From the NCBI GenBank assembly GCA_003447595.1, contig DLYT01000149.1, positions 11,630 through 33,918 on the forward strand: a stretch of DNA of 22,289 nt, written 5' to 3'. The stretch is from Porphyromonadaceae bacterium. Its GTDB lineage: Bacteria > Bacteroidota > Bacteroidia > Bacteroidales > CAMTPD01. The translations under genes and the position numbers were made by a program. The notes beneath the pieces are model-generated. The model was not told where the DNA came from and ran no database searches. It saw nothing but the letters and a program-made list of their open reading frames with translations. Shown piece after piece: positions 7,441-15,293 of this stretch (position 1 is its first letter; every line of letters starts with the position of its first letter).

Positions 7441-9228
7441 ATGAAGAAAGCAATATATTCAAAGCGAAACATGCGTGCGTTGATGGTGGGTACTATGTGT
7501 ATCGGTATCGCAGTAAATACAGCGGCGCAGAGCAATGATCAAAAGAAAGAAGAGACACTAAGCCGTGAGATGACGCTCGAAAAAGAGTATGACCCGTCGC
7601 TCGGTGATGCTTCGAAGGTAAATTCTTTGCCAGAGATTATTGAGATCGAAGTGCGCAAAACGCCGATTACCTATTCTAACTTTGTGTTGCCTTTGCATCC
7701 GCAACGCGAATTGTTTGTGTTGGGTTCGGGCAATTTGATGACTGAAGTTCCTAAATCGTCGAAGATTGGATACTTAAACTTCGGTATCGGAAATTACATG
7801 AACATCAACGGTGATCTTGGTGTGCATATCTTGGACAACGAGTCGGATAAGTTGAATATCTTTTATTCGAACCGTACTACAAATGGTAAGGTAAAATACT
7901 TGCAACAAGATATCAAGCAGAAGATCAAACTGAACGATAATATTGGCGGTATCAATTATAGCCACAACTTTGAACCGATGCGTTTGATGCTGGGTGGACA
8001 CTATGGTTATTCGGCATTCAATTACTACGGTTATCCGGCTGATGAGTCGTTGACTCCCGAAACAATCGATCAAGACAAATACGATCGTGATACCAATCAG
8101 GCGAATCAGCAAGTGAGAGCTTATGTTGGCGTGAAGTCGAACGGAGAACCGGCACTCAACTATGAAGCAATGCTAGAATACAATATGTTGTCGCATAAAT
8201 ATTCTTTCTCTCCTGAAGATAAAGGGGTAAAAGAAAATGCGGTTGCAGCTACATTGGATTTGAACAAAGACTTTGATTCGAACAAGTTGATCGGTTTGAA
8301 TACGCATGTGCATTATTTCAACTACTCATTGCCGAAGCTTGAAGGTAAAGAGTTCTTTAACTTTGAAAACCATGCCGACGTAACGTTGAATCCTTACTTT
8401 GGTATCGAAGGCGGAGACTGGAAATTGCGTTTGGGTGCCAAAGCGGTTATCATCACCGGAAAGAACAGTGCTTTTGTCGCTTCACCAGATATCAAGTTTG
8501 ATTATACCTTCGCAGGGACTTCTCAATTCTATATCGACCTAGATGGTGGTAATGAAGAGAACAGCATGTATGAAGATGCTAAAATCAATCGTTACGCGAG
8601 TCCGGTAGAAGGATTGAAAGATTCACGTACTTTCTTGGACGGAACTTTTGGTATTCGTAGCAATGTGAACGGTGCTTTCTGGTTGAATGCGTTTGGTGGT
8701 TACCAGATCACAAACGATCAGCATTACTTTGTTCCTGCTGTGGAAGAAGCGTGGGGTAACGTAGGTAATGCCGTATATATGAATACGAAGATCTTTAAAG
8801 TGGGCGCACATTTGCGTTATAGCTATCAGGATATGATTACGGCTTCTGTGAAGGGTACCTACTACGGCTATTCGTTGGATAAGTTCAAATGGGGGATCCC
8901 TACTGAAACGGCTCCGGCTCCAGAAGATTTGAAGCCTTTTAATAAGCCGAACTTCGAACTAGAAGCGGGTCTTACCGTAAAGCCAATCAATAAATTGTCG
9001 TTGATGCTGAACTATTACTTAGGTTCGGGCAGATATGCTTTGGTAAATGAGAAAACTGTAAAAATGAATAGTATCAATGAGTTGAACTTTACAGGTACTT
9101 ACAACATCAATTCTACGATTGGTGTGTATGTACAGCTCAACAATTTGTTGTTCCAAAAGTATGATCTATACTGGGGATATCCAGCTCAGAAATTTGCAGC
9201 AATGGGTGGTATAAATGTCAACTTTTAA
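7441..9228 (+). CDS. Outer-membrane beta-barrel protein partnered with the TPR protein
   Basis: 595 residues. The N-terminus is basic then hydrophobic (MKKAIYSKRNMRALMVGTMCIGIAVNTAAQ), a long signal peptide with cleavage near Ala29 or Gln30. A short polar segment (MTLEKEYDPSLGDASKVNSLPEI, about 41-63) probably lies in the periplasm. From about residue 90 onward, alternating hydrophobic/polar strands with aromatic girdle residues, separated by Asn/Gly/Asp-rich loops, indicate a beta-barrel of many strands (for example LRLGAKAVIITGKN, AHLRYSYQDMITASVKG, LSLMLNYYLGSGRYALV). The chain ends ...GGINVNF, with the C-terminal Phe expected for a barrel assembled by BAM. No TonB-dependent-receptor plug is evident, although relatives are often labelled that way. 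It is the second gene of the TPR operon, ending in the terminator at 9264-9306. Cargo or role unknown. Confidence 0.75.
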   Translation: MKKAIYSKRNMRALMVGTMCIGIAVNTAAQSNDQKKEETLSREMTLEKEYDPSLGDASKVNSLPEIIEIEVRKTPITYSNFVLPLHPQRELFVLGSGNLMTEVPKSSKIGYLNFGIGNYMNINGDLGVHILDNESDKLNIFYSNRTTNGKVKYLQQDIKQKIKLNDNIGGINYSHNFEPMRLMLGGHYGYSAFNYYGYPADESLTPETIDQDKYDRDTNQANQQVRAYVGVKSNGEPALNYEAMLEYNMLSHKYSFSPEDKGVKENAVAATLDLNKDFDSNKLIGLNTHVHYFNYSLPKLEGKEFFNFENHADVTLNPYFGIEGGDWKLRLGAKAVIITGKNSAFVASPDIKFDYTFAGTSQFYIDLDGGNEENSMYEDAKINRYASPVEGLKDSRTFLDGTFGIRSNVNGAFWLNAFGGYQITNDQHYFVPAVEEAWGNVGNAVYMNTKIFKVGAHLRYSYQDMITASVKGTYYGYSLDKFKWGIPTETAPAPEDLKPFNKPNFELEAGLTVKPINKLSLMLNYYLGSGRYALVNEKTVKMNSINELNFTGTYNINSTIGVYVQLNNLLFQKYDLYWGYPAQKFAAMGGINVNF

Positions 9229-9263
9229 TGTGTTGATGAGCTATTCAAACAAATGATATCTTT

Positions 9264-9306
9264 AAAAACTTCCTCTTTGAATGAACTATTCGGAGGAAGT
9301 TTTTTT
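9264..9306 (+). terminator. Intrinsic terminator of the TPR/barrel operon
   Basis: ACTTCCTC (9268-9275) pairs with GAGGAAGT (9293-9300), extended outward by A/T pairs. An inner helix GAAT/ATTC (9279-9282 with 9288-9291) shortens the loop. A T run follows to 9306. Confidence 0.85.
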
Positions 9307-9376
9307 ATTTACTATAGAGCGACAATAAGCCGAATCGTCTGTATTCCGATGATTTTATTGTTGTTTTTTGAATGAT

Positions 9377-9417
9377 GGTCCTTTAAAAGAACCAATATTT
9401 ACTTAATATATTAAGTA
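9377..9417. promoter_or_regulatory. Two adjacent dyad sites upstream of topA
   Basis: 9377-9393 is GGTCCTTTAAAAGAACC, an imperfect palindrome with 8-base arms and one mismatch. 9400-9417 is TACTTAATATATTAAGTA, a perfect 18-base palindrome. They lie 70-110 bases upstream of the topA -7 element. They may be operator sites or simply an easily melted AT-rich cruciform-forming segment. The remainder of 9307-9486 shows no gene. Confidence 0.35.
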
Positions 9418-9486
9418 TATGCACGTAATTTTTTACGAAAAGAAAAAGAGTATTAAATTGTGCATGATAACAAAGTATGTTTTTCT

Positions 9487-9494
9487 TATTTTTG
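9487..9494 (+). promoter_or_regulatory. -7 element of topA
   Basis: TATTTTTG matches TAnnTTTG. Transcription would start near 9501, about 22 bases before the ATG at 9523. No -33 motif is found at the canonical spacing. Confidence 0.55.
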
Positions 9495-9522
9495 CAATCC
9501 AATATAAGAAGCTTGAAGAAAG

Positions 9523-11961
9523 ATGCATAAGAATTTGGTCATTGTAGAGTCACCTGCCAAGGCAAAGACAATTGAGAAGTTTCTAGGACAGGACTTCAAG
9601 GTTATGTCGAGCTATGGTCATATACGAGACTTGAAAAAGAAAGGGCTCGGAATTGATTTAGAACACAATTTCAAACCCGAATACATAATCTCAGAAGATA
9701 AAGAGAAGCTAGTAAAAGAGTTAAAATCTGAATCGAAGAAAGCCGATATGGTATGGTTGGCATCCGATGAAGACCGGGAGGGAGAAGCGATATCGTGGCA
9801 CCTTTCCGAAGTGTTGGGCTTGAAGAAAGAAAATACAAAGCGGATCGTTTTCCATGAGATTACGAAAAATGCCATTTTGCATGCAATTGAAAATCCGCGT
9901 GATATTGATATTAATCTTGTCAATGCTCAGCAAGCTCGTCGTGTATTGGACCGTATTGTTGGTTTTGAGCTTTCTCCTATTCTTTGGAAAAAGATTAAGA
10001 TGGGACTTTCGGCCGGTCGTGTACAATCGGTGGCTGTACGTCTTATCGTAGAGCGTGAACGCGAAATCAATCATTTTGTATCGGAAGCTTCTTATCGCGT
10101 TATCGCAAACTTTATTCTGCCTGATGGTGCAACAGTGCTTAAAGCAGAATTAACCAAACGACTAAAGACCAAAGAGGAGGCCCTTAAGCTTTTGGAGGCT
10201 TGCAAAGCGGCTGCATTTGAAATTGACGATATTTCGAAAAAACCGGTAAAGAAATCACCGGCTGCACCATTTACAACATCTACACTTCAGCAGGAGGCAG
10301 CTCGTAAATTGGGCTACTCTGTTTCGCAAACAATGATGATTGCTCAGCGATTGTACGAATCGGGGTTGATTACGTATATGCGTACCGACTCGGTGAATCT
10401 TTCGGATCTTGCGCTCAACTCGGCAAAGAAACTGATTGTAGAAACCTACGGTAAGGAGTATCATAAAACAAGAAAATATCATACGAAAAGCAAAGGGGCA
10501 CAAGAGGCTCACGAAGCAATTCGTCCTACTTATATCGAGAATGAGCAGATTACAGGTTCGGCACAAGAAAAGAAACTGTATGATTTGATTCGTAAACGTA
10601 CTATTGCTTCACAAATGGCGGATGCCGAGTTGGAACGTACTACGATTTCCGTATCGATTTCAGATAGTAGCTTTAGATTTGCCGCTGTTGGAGAAGTGCT
10701 TAAATTCCCGGGATTTTTAAATGTATATCGTGAAAGTACCGATGATGACTCGGAAGGAGATGGCGAAAACGGATTACTACCTCCGGTTTCTATTCACGAT
10801 AAACTGGCATTGAAAGACATGAATGCGACGGAGCGTTTTACGCAACGTCCGCCTAGATATACAGAGGCGAGTCTCGTACGTCGACTAGAAGAGTTGGGTA
10901 TTGGACGTCCGTCTACTTATGCTCCTACCATACAAACGATCCAGAATCGTGAGTATGTAATCAAAGGAGATAAAGAAGGAACTGATCGTGAGTATACGGT
11001 TCTTACCTTGAAAGCAAATAAGGTAAAAGAAACGTTGAAAAGTGAAACAGTGGGGGCTGATAAAGGTAAATTGATGCCAACAGATATCGGAATGGTAGTG
11101 AATGACTACTTGACTGAGGTGTTCCCGAATATTCTTGAATACAACTTTACGGCTAGCGTAGAAAAAGAGTTTGATACGATTGCCGATGGTGAGTTGGAAT
11201 GGACAGATGCAATTGCGAAGTTCTACAACGTTTTCCATCCGATGGTGAAAGAAGCTGAAGCTTTGAAAACTGAATATCGAGTGGGAGAGCGCGAATTGGG
11301 TATCGATCCGGAAAGTGGCAAGCCTGTTTTTGTAAAGATTGGACGTTTTGGTCCGGTTGTGCAAATAGGTGCGGCGGCTCCTCCGAAAGAAAAAGAGACC
11401 AAAGAAGCGAAGGCTGCGAAAGCTAAACTTTCGAAAGAAGAAAAAGCGGCATTGAAGGCTGAAGAGAAAGCTCGAAAAGAGAAGGAAAAAGAAGATAAGC
11501 CGAAGTTTGCAACGTTGCTAAAAGGTCAATCGATCGAAACCATTACGCTCGAAGAGGCTTTGATGCTGTTTGACTTGCCTCGTACGGTTGGAGAATTTGA
11601 AGGAAAGGTTGTCGTTGCTGCAATCGGACGCTTCGGTCCGTTTATTCGTCACGACGCGAAGTTTGTATCTATACCGAAAGGATTTGATCCGCTTTCAATT
11701 ACATTGGATGAAGCAATTGCCTTGATCGAAGCGAAGCGTAAGGCTGATAGCGAAAAGTTTATCAAGAGCTTTGAAGAAGATCCGGAGTTGCAAATTCTAA
11801 ATGGTCGATTTGGTCCTTATATCTCGTATCAGAAGAAGAATTTCAAGATTCCTAAAGATACAGAACCTGCATCGTTATCGCTCGAAGATTGTATGAAGAT
11901 CGTCAATGAGCCTGCTAAACCGGCGGCGAAGAAGAGAGCGACTACAAAGAAAAAAGCATAA
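9523..11961 (+). CDS. topA: DNA topoisomerase I (type IA)
   Basis: Relaxes negative supercoils by passing a strand through a transient single-strand break, with a covalent 5'-phosphotyrosine intermediate. The 812 residues begin with a TOPRIM domain: VIVESPAKAKTIEKFLG with catalytic Glu9, and SDEDREGEAISWHL with metal-binding Asp82 and Asp84. The active-site block SGLITYMRTDS has the nucleophile Tyr285 and Arg287. Central-domain signatures include GLSAGRVQSVAVRLIVERE (161-179) and EAHEAIRPT. The C-terminus has no Cys4 zinc fingers; instead it carries at least three GRFGP repeats (GRFGPVVQIG, GRFGPFIRHD, GRFGPYISYQ), a very Lys/Glu-rich insert after the first repeat and a basic tail AKKRATTKKKA that should aid DNA binding. 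It is flanked by its own promoter and terminator. Confidence 0.97.
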   Translation: MHKNLVIVESPAKAKTIEKFLGQDFKVMSSYGHIRDLKKKGLGIDLEHNFKPEYIISEDKEKLVKELKSESKKADMVWLASDEDREGEAISWHLSEVLGLKKENTKRIVFHEITKNAILHAIENPRDIDINLVNAQQARRVLDRIVGFELSPILWKKIKMGLSAGRVQSVAVRLIVEREREINHFVSEASYRVIANFILPDGATVLKAELTKRLKTKEEALKLLEACKAAAFEIDDISKKPVKKSPAAPFTTSTLQQEAARKLGYSVSQTMMIAQRLYESGLITYMRTDSVNLSDLALNSAKKLIVETYGKEYHKTRKYHTKSKGAQEAHEAIRPTYIENEQITGSAQEKKLYDLIRKRTIASQMADAELERTTISVSISDSSFRFAAVGEVLKFPGFLNVYRESTDDDSEGDGENGLLPPVSIHDKLALKDMNATERFTQRPPRYTEASLVRRLEELGIGRPSTYAPTIQTIQNREYVIKGDKEGTDREYTVLTLKANKVKETLKSETVGADKGKLMPTDIGMVVNDYLTEVFPNILEYNFTASVEKEFDTIADGELEWTDAIAKFYNVFHPMVKEAEALKTEYRVGERELGIDPESGKPVFVKIGRFGPVVQIGAAAPPKEKETKEAKAAKAKLSKEEKAALKAEEKARKEKEKEDKPKFATLLKGQSIETITLEEALMLFDLPRTVGEFEGKVVVAAIGRFGPFIRHDAKFVSIPKGFDPLSITLDEAIALIEAKRKADSEKFIKSFEEDPELQILNGRFGPYISYQKKNFKIPKDTEPASLSLEDCMKIVNEPAKPAAKKRATTKKKA

Positions 11962-11981
11962 TTAGATTTTATCAAGCATAT

Positions 11982-12018
11982 AGAGCTGCTCTCTCTTTAG
12001 AGGTGCAGCTCTTTTTTT
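11982..12018 (+). terminator. Intrinsic terminator of topA
   Basis: AGAGCTGC (11982-11989) pairs perfectly with GCAGCTCT (12005-12012). An inner CTCT/AGAG helix can extend it, and seven T residues follow. Confidence 0.85.
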
Positions 12019-12030
12019 ATCATTGCTTCA

Positions 12031-12067
12031 AAATAAAAAAGAGAGTGCTCACAGAACACTCTCTTTT
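12031..12067. terminator. Terminator of argS, usable in both directions
   Basis: AAAAGAGAGTG (12037-12047) pairs exactly with CACTCTCTTTT (12057-12067). On the minus strand the 3' arm runs into TTTTTTATTTT, serving argS. On the plus strand CTCTTTTGATTTTT gives a second barrier behind topA. Confidence 0.85.
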
Positions 12068-12101
12068 GATTTTTATAGTTATCAACAGGTGTTGATAAGT
12101 C

Positions 12102-13895
12102 TTACATTCTTTCAGGAACTTCGATACCAAGTAGTGCCATGCCTGTACGGATGACTTTGGCTACGTTTTTAGACAGGATAAGACGGAACAACTTAAGATC
12201 TGCATTCTCCTCTTTCAAGATAGAGAAGTCATGGTAGAATTGGTTGTACTCTTTAACTAGGTCATAAACATAGTTTGCAATAATTGCCGGAGAGTATTGA
12301 GATCCCGCTTCTTCTACTACGCTTCCGAAGTTTGCTAATAGTTGAATCAGTGTTTCTTCTTTTTCAGAAATCTCTACTGCCGGAATTGTTTTACCTGCTA
12401 GTTCGATTCCTTGATCTGCTGCTTTGCGCAATACCGAGCAAATACGTGCGTGTGTGTATTGGATAAATGGACCTGTGTTGCCGTTGAAATCGATTGATTC
12501 TTTCGGATTGAAGGTCATGTTTTTACGAGGGTCTACTTTCAAGATGAAGTATTTCAATGCACCTAAACCTACTGTTGTTGCAATTTTTTCAGCTTCAGCG
12601 TCTGTACAACCGTCTAGTTTACCAAGTTCTTGTGATGTTTCACGCGCTGTTGAGATCATTTCGTTCATCAAGTCGTCGGCATCAACCACAGTTCCTTCAC
12701 GGCTTTTCATTTTGCCTTCAGGAAGTTCAACCATACCGTACGAGAAGTGTACAAGGTCTTTACCCCATTTAAAGCCTAACTTGTCAAGCAAGATAGATAA
12801 AACTTGGAAGTGGTAGTTTTGCTCGTTACCTACTACGTATACCATTTTATTGATGGCATAGTCGTCGTAACGAAGTTTTGCTGTACCGATGTCTTGTGTC
12901 ATGTATACTGAAGTACCGTCGCCACGAAGTAAAAGTTTGTGGTCAAGACCTTCAGCTGTAAGATCAGCCCATACCGAACCGTCTTCTTTTTTGAAGAAAA
13001 CACCTTTTTCAAGGCCTTCCATTACTTTACCTTTCCCTTCAAGATAGGTTTCTGATTCGTAGTAGATCTTATCAAAGTCTACACCCATCTTTTTGTAGGT
13101 TTGATCGAAACCGGCATATACCCAATTGTTCATTGTTTTCCAAAGTTCAACTGTAGCTTCGTCTCCGGCTTCCCATTGGCGAAGCATTTCACGAGCTTCT
13201 GCCATAAGAGTAGAGTTTGCTTCTGCCTCTTCTTTGGTCATCCCTTTTTCTTGAAGTGCTGCAAGTTCTTGTTTGTAGTGTTTGTCAAACAAAACGTAGA
13301 AATCACCAATAAGGTGGTCGCCTTTCTTACCTGTGCTTTCAGGGGTAGCACCTTCGCCCCACTTTTGCCAAGCAAGCATCGATTTACAAATGTGGATACC
13401 ACGGTCGTTTACGATGTTTGTTTTGACAACGTTGTAACCATTAGCTTTTAGGATTTCAGAGATACTGAATCCAAGAAGATTGTTACGTACGTGGCCAAGG
13501 TGTAGCGGTTTATTTGTGTTCGGTGAAGAGTATTCGATCATTACAAGTTCAGAGTTTTCTGTTGCTTGCTTTGTTCCGAATTGATCGTCTGTATTAATAT
13601 CGTTGAGAAGAGAGATCCACGATTGTGCAGAGATAGTAAGGTTTAGGAACCCTTTGATTACATTAAAGTCTGCAACCGATGATTCGTTTGCGCTTAGGTA
13701 TTCACCAATTTCCTGAGCTGTTTGTTCAGGTGATTTCTTCGAAATTCTCAAAAATGGGAATACAACAAGAGTAAGGTGTCCTTTAAACTCCTTTTTCGTT
13801 TTTTGCAGTTGTACCTGAGACGCCGTAACCTCTTGGTCGTATAATGCCTTAATGGCGTTAATTACGGCAGCGGAAAGTTGTTGTTCGATAAACAT
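12102..13895 (-). CDS. argS: Arginyl-tRNA synthetase
   Basis: Charges tRNA-Arg with arginine using ATP; class I synthetase. The product has 597 residues. It begins with the ArgRS-specific N-terminal domain (about 1-110), followed by the HIGH motif as HLGH (132-135, in SSPNTNKPLHLGHVRNN) and the KMSKS-type loop as KMKSREG (395-401). The C-terminal DALR anticodon-binding domain starts around FIQYTHARICSVLRKA and ends ...GMALLGIEVPERM. The frame is open for 28 codons further upstream, but that stretch contains the -7 element (13935-13942) and overlaps the HU terminator. The ATG at 13895 (MFIEQQLSAAV) is therefore the start. It lies downstream of HU on the same strand but has its own promoter. 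Confidence 0.96.
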   Translation of the reverse strand: MFIEQQLSAAVINAIKALYDQEVTASQVQLQKTKKEFKGHLTLVVFPFLRISKKSPEQTAQEIGEYLSANESSVADFNVIKGFLNLTISAQSWISLLNDINTDDQFGTKQATENSELVMIEYSSPNTNKPLHLGHVRNNLLGFSISEILKANGYNVVKTNIVNDRGIHICKSMLAWQKWGEGATPESTGKKGDHLIGDFYVLFDKHYKQELAALQEKGMTKEEAEANSTLMAEAREMLRQWEAGDEATVELWKTMNNWVYAGFDQTYKKMGVDFDKIYYESETYLEGKGKVMEGLEKGVFFKKEDGSVWADLTAEGLDHKLLLRGDGTSVYMTQDIGTAKLRYDDYAINKMVYVVGNEQNYHFQVLSILLDKLGFKWGKDLVHFSYGMVELPEGKMKSREGTVVDADDLMNEMISTARETSQELGKLDGCTDAEAEKIATTVGLGALKYFILKVDPRKNMTFNPKESIDFNGNTGPFIQYTHARICSVLRKAADQGIELAGKTIPAVEISEKEETLIQLLANFGSVVEEAGSQYSPAIIANYVYDLVKEYNQFYHDFSILKEENADLKLFRLILSKNVAKVIRTGMALLGIEVPERM

Positions 13896-13934
13896 ATCTC
13901 TTTGCGTAATAATGGTTCGTAATTTATTAATGTG

Positions 13935-13942
13935 CAAAGATA
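13935..13942 (-). promoter_or_regulatory. -7 element of argS
   Basis: On the minus strand this reads TATCTTTG, an exact TAnnTTTG. Transcription would start near 13928, about 32 bases before the ATG at 13895. This excludes the upstream in-frame start at 13979. Confidence 0.6.
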
Positions 13943-13961
13943 ATAGTTTTGACGTAAGGGT

Positions 13962-13996
13962 ATAAAAAAAGAGAAGCAATTAGTGGCTTCTCTTTT
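13962..13996 (-). terminator. Intrinsic terminator of the HU gene
   Basis: GAGAAGC (13971-13977) and GCTTCTC (13986-13992), extended by A/T pairs, form the stem. On the minus strand it is followed by a run of T residues into TATAC. Confidence 0.8.
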
Positions 13997-14016
13997 CAGA
14001 ATGCAAGTGTCTATAG

Positions 14017-14292
14017 TTAATTATTCACAGCATCTGCAAGTTCTGCACCAGCTTTGAATTTAACAGACTTCTTAGCGGCAATTGTAATTTCTTCTTTGGT
14101 TTTAGGATTGATACCTTTTCTTTCACCTTTTTCAGTGATTGAGAAAGTTCCGAAACCAACAAGAGCAACTTTTCCACCGTCTTTAAGCTCGTTTGTAACA
14201 GCGTTAAGTACGGCTTCTACTGCTTTTTTTGAATCAACTTTAGTAAGTCCAGATTCTTCAGCTACTGCATTGATAAGTTCAGTCTTGTTCAT
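14017..14292 (-). CDS. hup: HU-family nucleoid DNA-binding protein
   Basis: 91-residue histone-like protein that dimerises and bends DNA through two beta-arms in the minor groove. The N-terminal helices MNKTELINAVAEESGLTKVDSKKAVEAV match HU/IHF. The signature VALVGFGTFSITEKGERKG (about 43-61) leads into the arm, with INPKT in place of the more common RNPQT; the intercalating Pro is kept. The C-terminus KFKAGAELADAVNN is standard. HU rather than IHF is preferred from overall similarity. It has its own promoter, a structured leader with two hairpins and a terminator. The neighbouring argS on the same strand is transcribed separately. Confidence 0.95.
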   Translation of the reverse strand: MNKTELINAVAEESGLTKVDSKKAVEAVLNAVTNELKDGGKVALVGFGTFSITEKGERKGINPKTKEEITIAAKKSVKFKAGAELADAVNN

Positions 14293-14320
14293 GGTAACAC
14301 ATGTTTGTATTTGTTAAACA

Positions 14321-14371
14321 ATAAAGTTTGACTTTATGGTGCGAAACGCTTTGGTTATCTGCATTTCGCAC
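14321..14371 (-). promoter_or_regulatory. Two consecutive hairpins in the HU leader
   Basis: Hairpin 1 has arms GTGCGAAACGC (14339-14349) and GCATTTCGCAC (14361-14371), 11 bases with one mismatch and an 11-base loop. Hairpin 2 has arms ATAAAGT (14321-14327) and ACTTTAT (14331-14337), perfect, with a 3-base loop. They are separated by one base. Hairpin 1 begins at the predicted transcription start, so it would cap the mRNA or act as an operator overlapping the start. Hairpin 2 ends 28 bases before the start codon. Confidence 0.6.
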
Positions 14372-14372
14372 T

Positions 14373-14380
14373 CAAATGTA
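14373..14380 (-). promoter_or_regulatory. -7 element of the HU gene
   Basis: The minus strand reads TACATTTG, matching TAnnTTTG. A near -33 element, TTTC (minus strand, 14402-14405), lies 21 bases upstream. The leader would be about 74 bases. Confidence 0.6.
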
Positions 14381-14547
14381 TGTTTATTTTTTTGAGAATC
14401 TGAAAGTTTGATCTGTTTTATTTTCAAATTTTCTATATTTTCTTTATTTATAAACTATTTTGAGGTCTATATTGTTCCTTTAACCGCAAAGAAAGTTTTG
14501 AGGCTCTTTAAAATAGCTGATTCAGCCGGCAAAAAGAAAATATCTTT

Positions 14548-14555
14548 TATCTTTG
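14548..14555 (+). promoter_or_regulatory. -7 element of the rhomboid operon
   Basis: TATCTTTG matches TAnnTTTG. The predicted start near 14562 leaves a short leader of about 12 bases before the ATG at 14574. No clear -33 motif is seen. Confidence 0.5.
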
Positions 14556-14573
14556 CGCAAAATGTAAAACATC

Positions 14574-15293
14574 ATGAACAGACAGGTTTCAGGCTTTTTA
14601 TCTAGTATCCCAGTAGTGACGAAGAATATTATAATTGTAAATATCATATTCTGGTTAGCTAGTTTGACATTGCCAAAAATTGGTATTGATTTAATTGAAT
14701 TGCTCGGATTACATTATTTTCAGGCTTCTGATTTTAAAGCATTCCAGCTGTTAACGTATATGTTTTTGCACGACACCGGGTCGTTGTTCCATTTGTTTTT
14801 TAATATGTTCGCGGTATATATGTTTGGCCGTGTCTTGGAAAATGTATGGGGGCCAAAACGATTTCTGACATTCTATTTAGTTACCGGAATAGGTGCTGCC
14901 ATTATTCAAGAAGCAGTATGGGCATTTACCCTTCGAGATGTGATTCATTCATCTTATGAAATGATCAACATGGGTGGCAATAATATTGTAACGAAACCTG
15001 AATTCTTAAACTACTTTGTAACGATTGGTGCTTCAGGTGCGGTATTTGGTATTCTTCTTGCTTTTGGTATGTTGTTTCCAAATGTACCTCTTTATTTTAT
15101 GTTTATACCGGTTCCTATCAAAGCGAAATATTTTGTGATTATCTATGGTTTGATGGAGTTATTCCTGGGTATTGGAAACTTTGGAGGAGATAACATTGCG
15201 CACTTTGCACATCTTGGCGGTATGTTATTTGGGTTTATCCTGATTAAATACTGGCAGAAAAAAGATAAAGATAATGGACGCTTTTTTTACTGA
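14574..15293 (+). CDS. Rhomboid-family intramembrane serine protease (first of two)
   Basis: 239 residues, inner membrane, about six transmembrane helices. It cleaves substrate transmembrane helices with a Ser-His dyad. The rhomboid landmarks are all present: HLFFN (His73, Asn77), the GxSG motif GASGAVFG with nucleophile Ser154, and FAHLGGMLFG with the dyad base His213. A WGPKRF element after TM2 fits the L1/WR region. The loop between helices 3 and 4 (about 118-148) is longer than in minimal rhomboids. It is the first gene of a three-gene operon; its last 20 bases overlap the second rhomboid. Substrates cannot be predicted. Confidence 0.92.
   Translation: MNRQVSGFLSSIPVVTKNIIIVNIIFWLASLTLPKIGIDLIELLGLHYFQASDFKAFQLLTYMFLHDTGSLFHLFFNMFAVYMFGRVLENVWGPKRFLTFYLVTGIGAAIIQEAVWAFTLRDVIHSSYEMINMGGNNIVTKPEFLNYFVTIGASGAVFGILLAFGMLFPNVPLYFMFIPVPIKAKYFVIIYGLMELFLGIGNFGGDNIAHFAHLGGMLFGFILIKYWQKKDKDNGRFFY

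Noticed and set aside
13896..13979. 28-codon N-terminal extension of argS
   Set aside because: Contains the argS -7 element and overlaps the HU terminator. The sequence is Leu/Phe/Ile-rich and unlike ArgRS N-termini.
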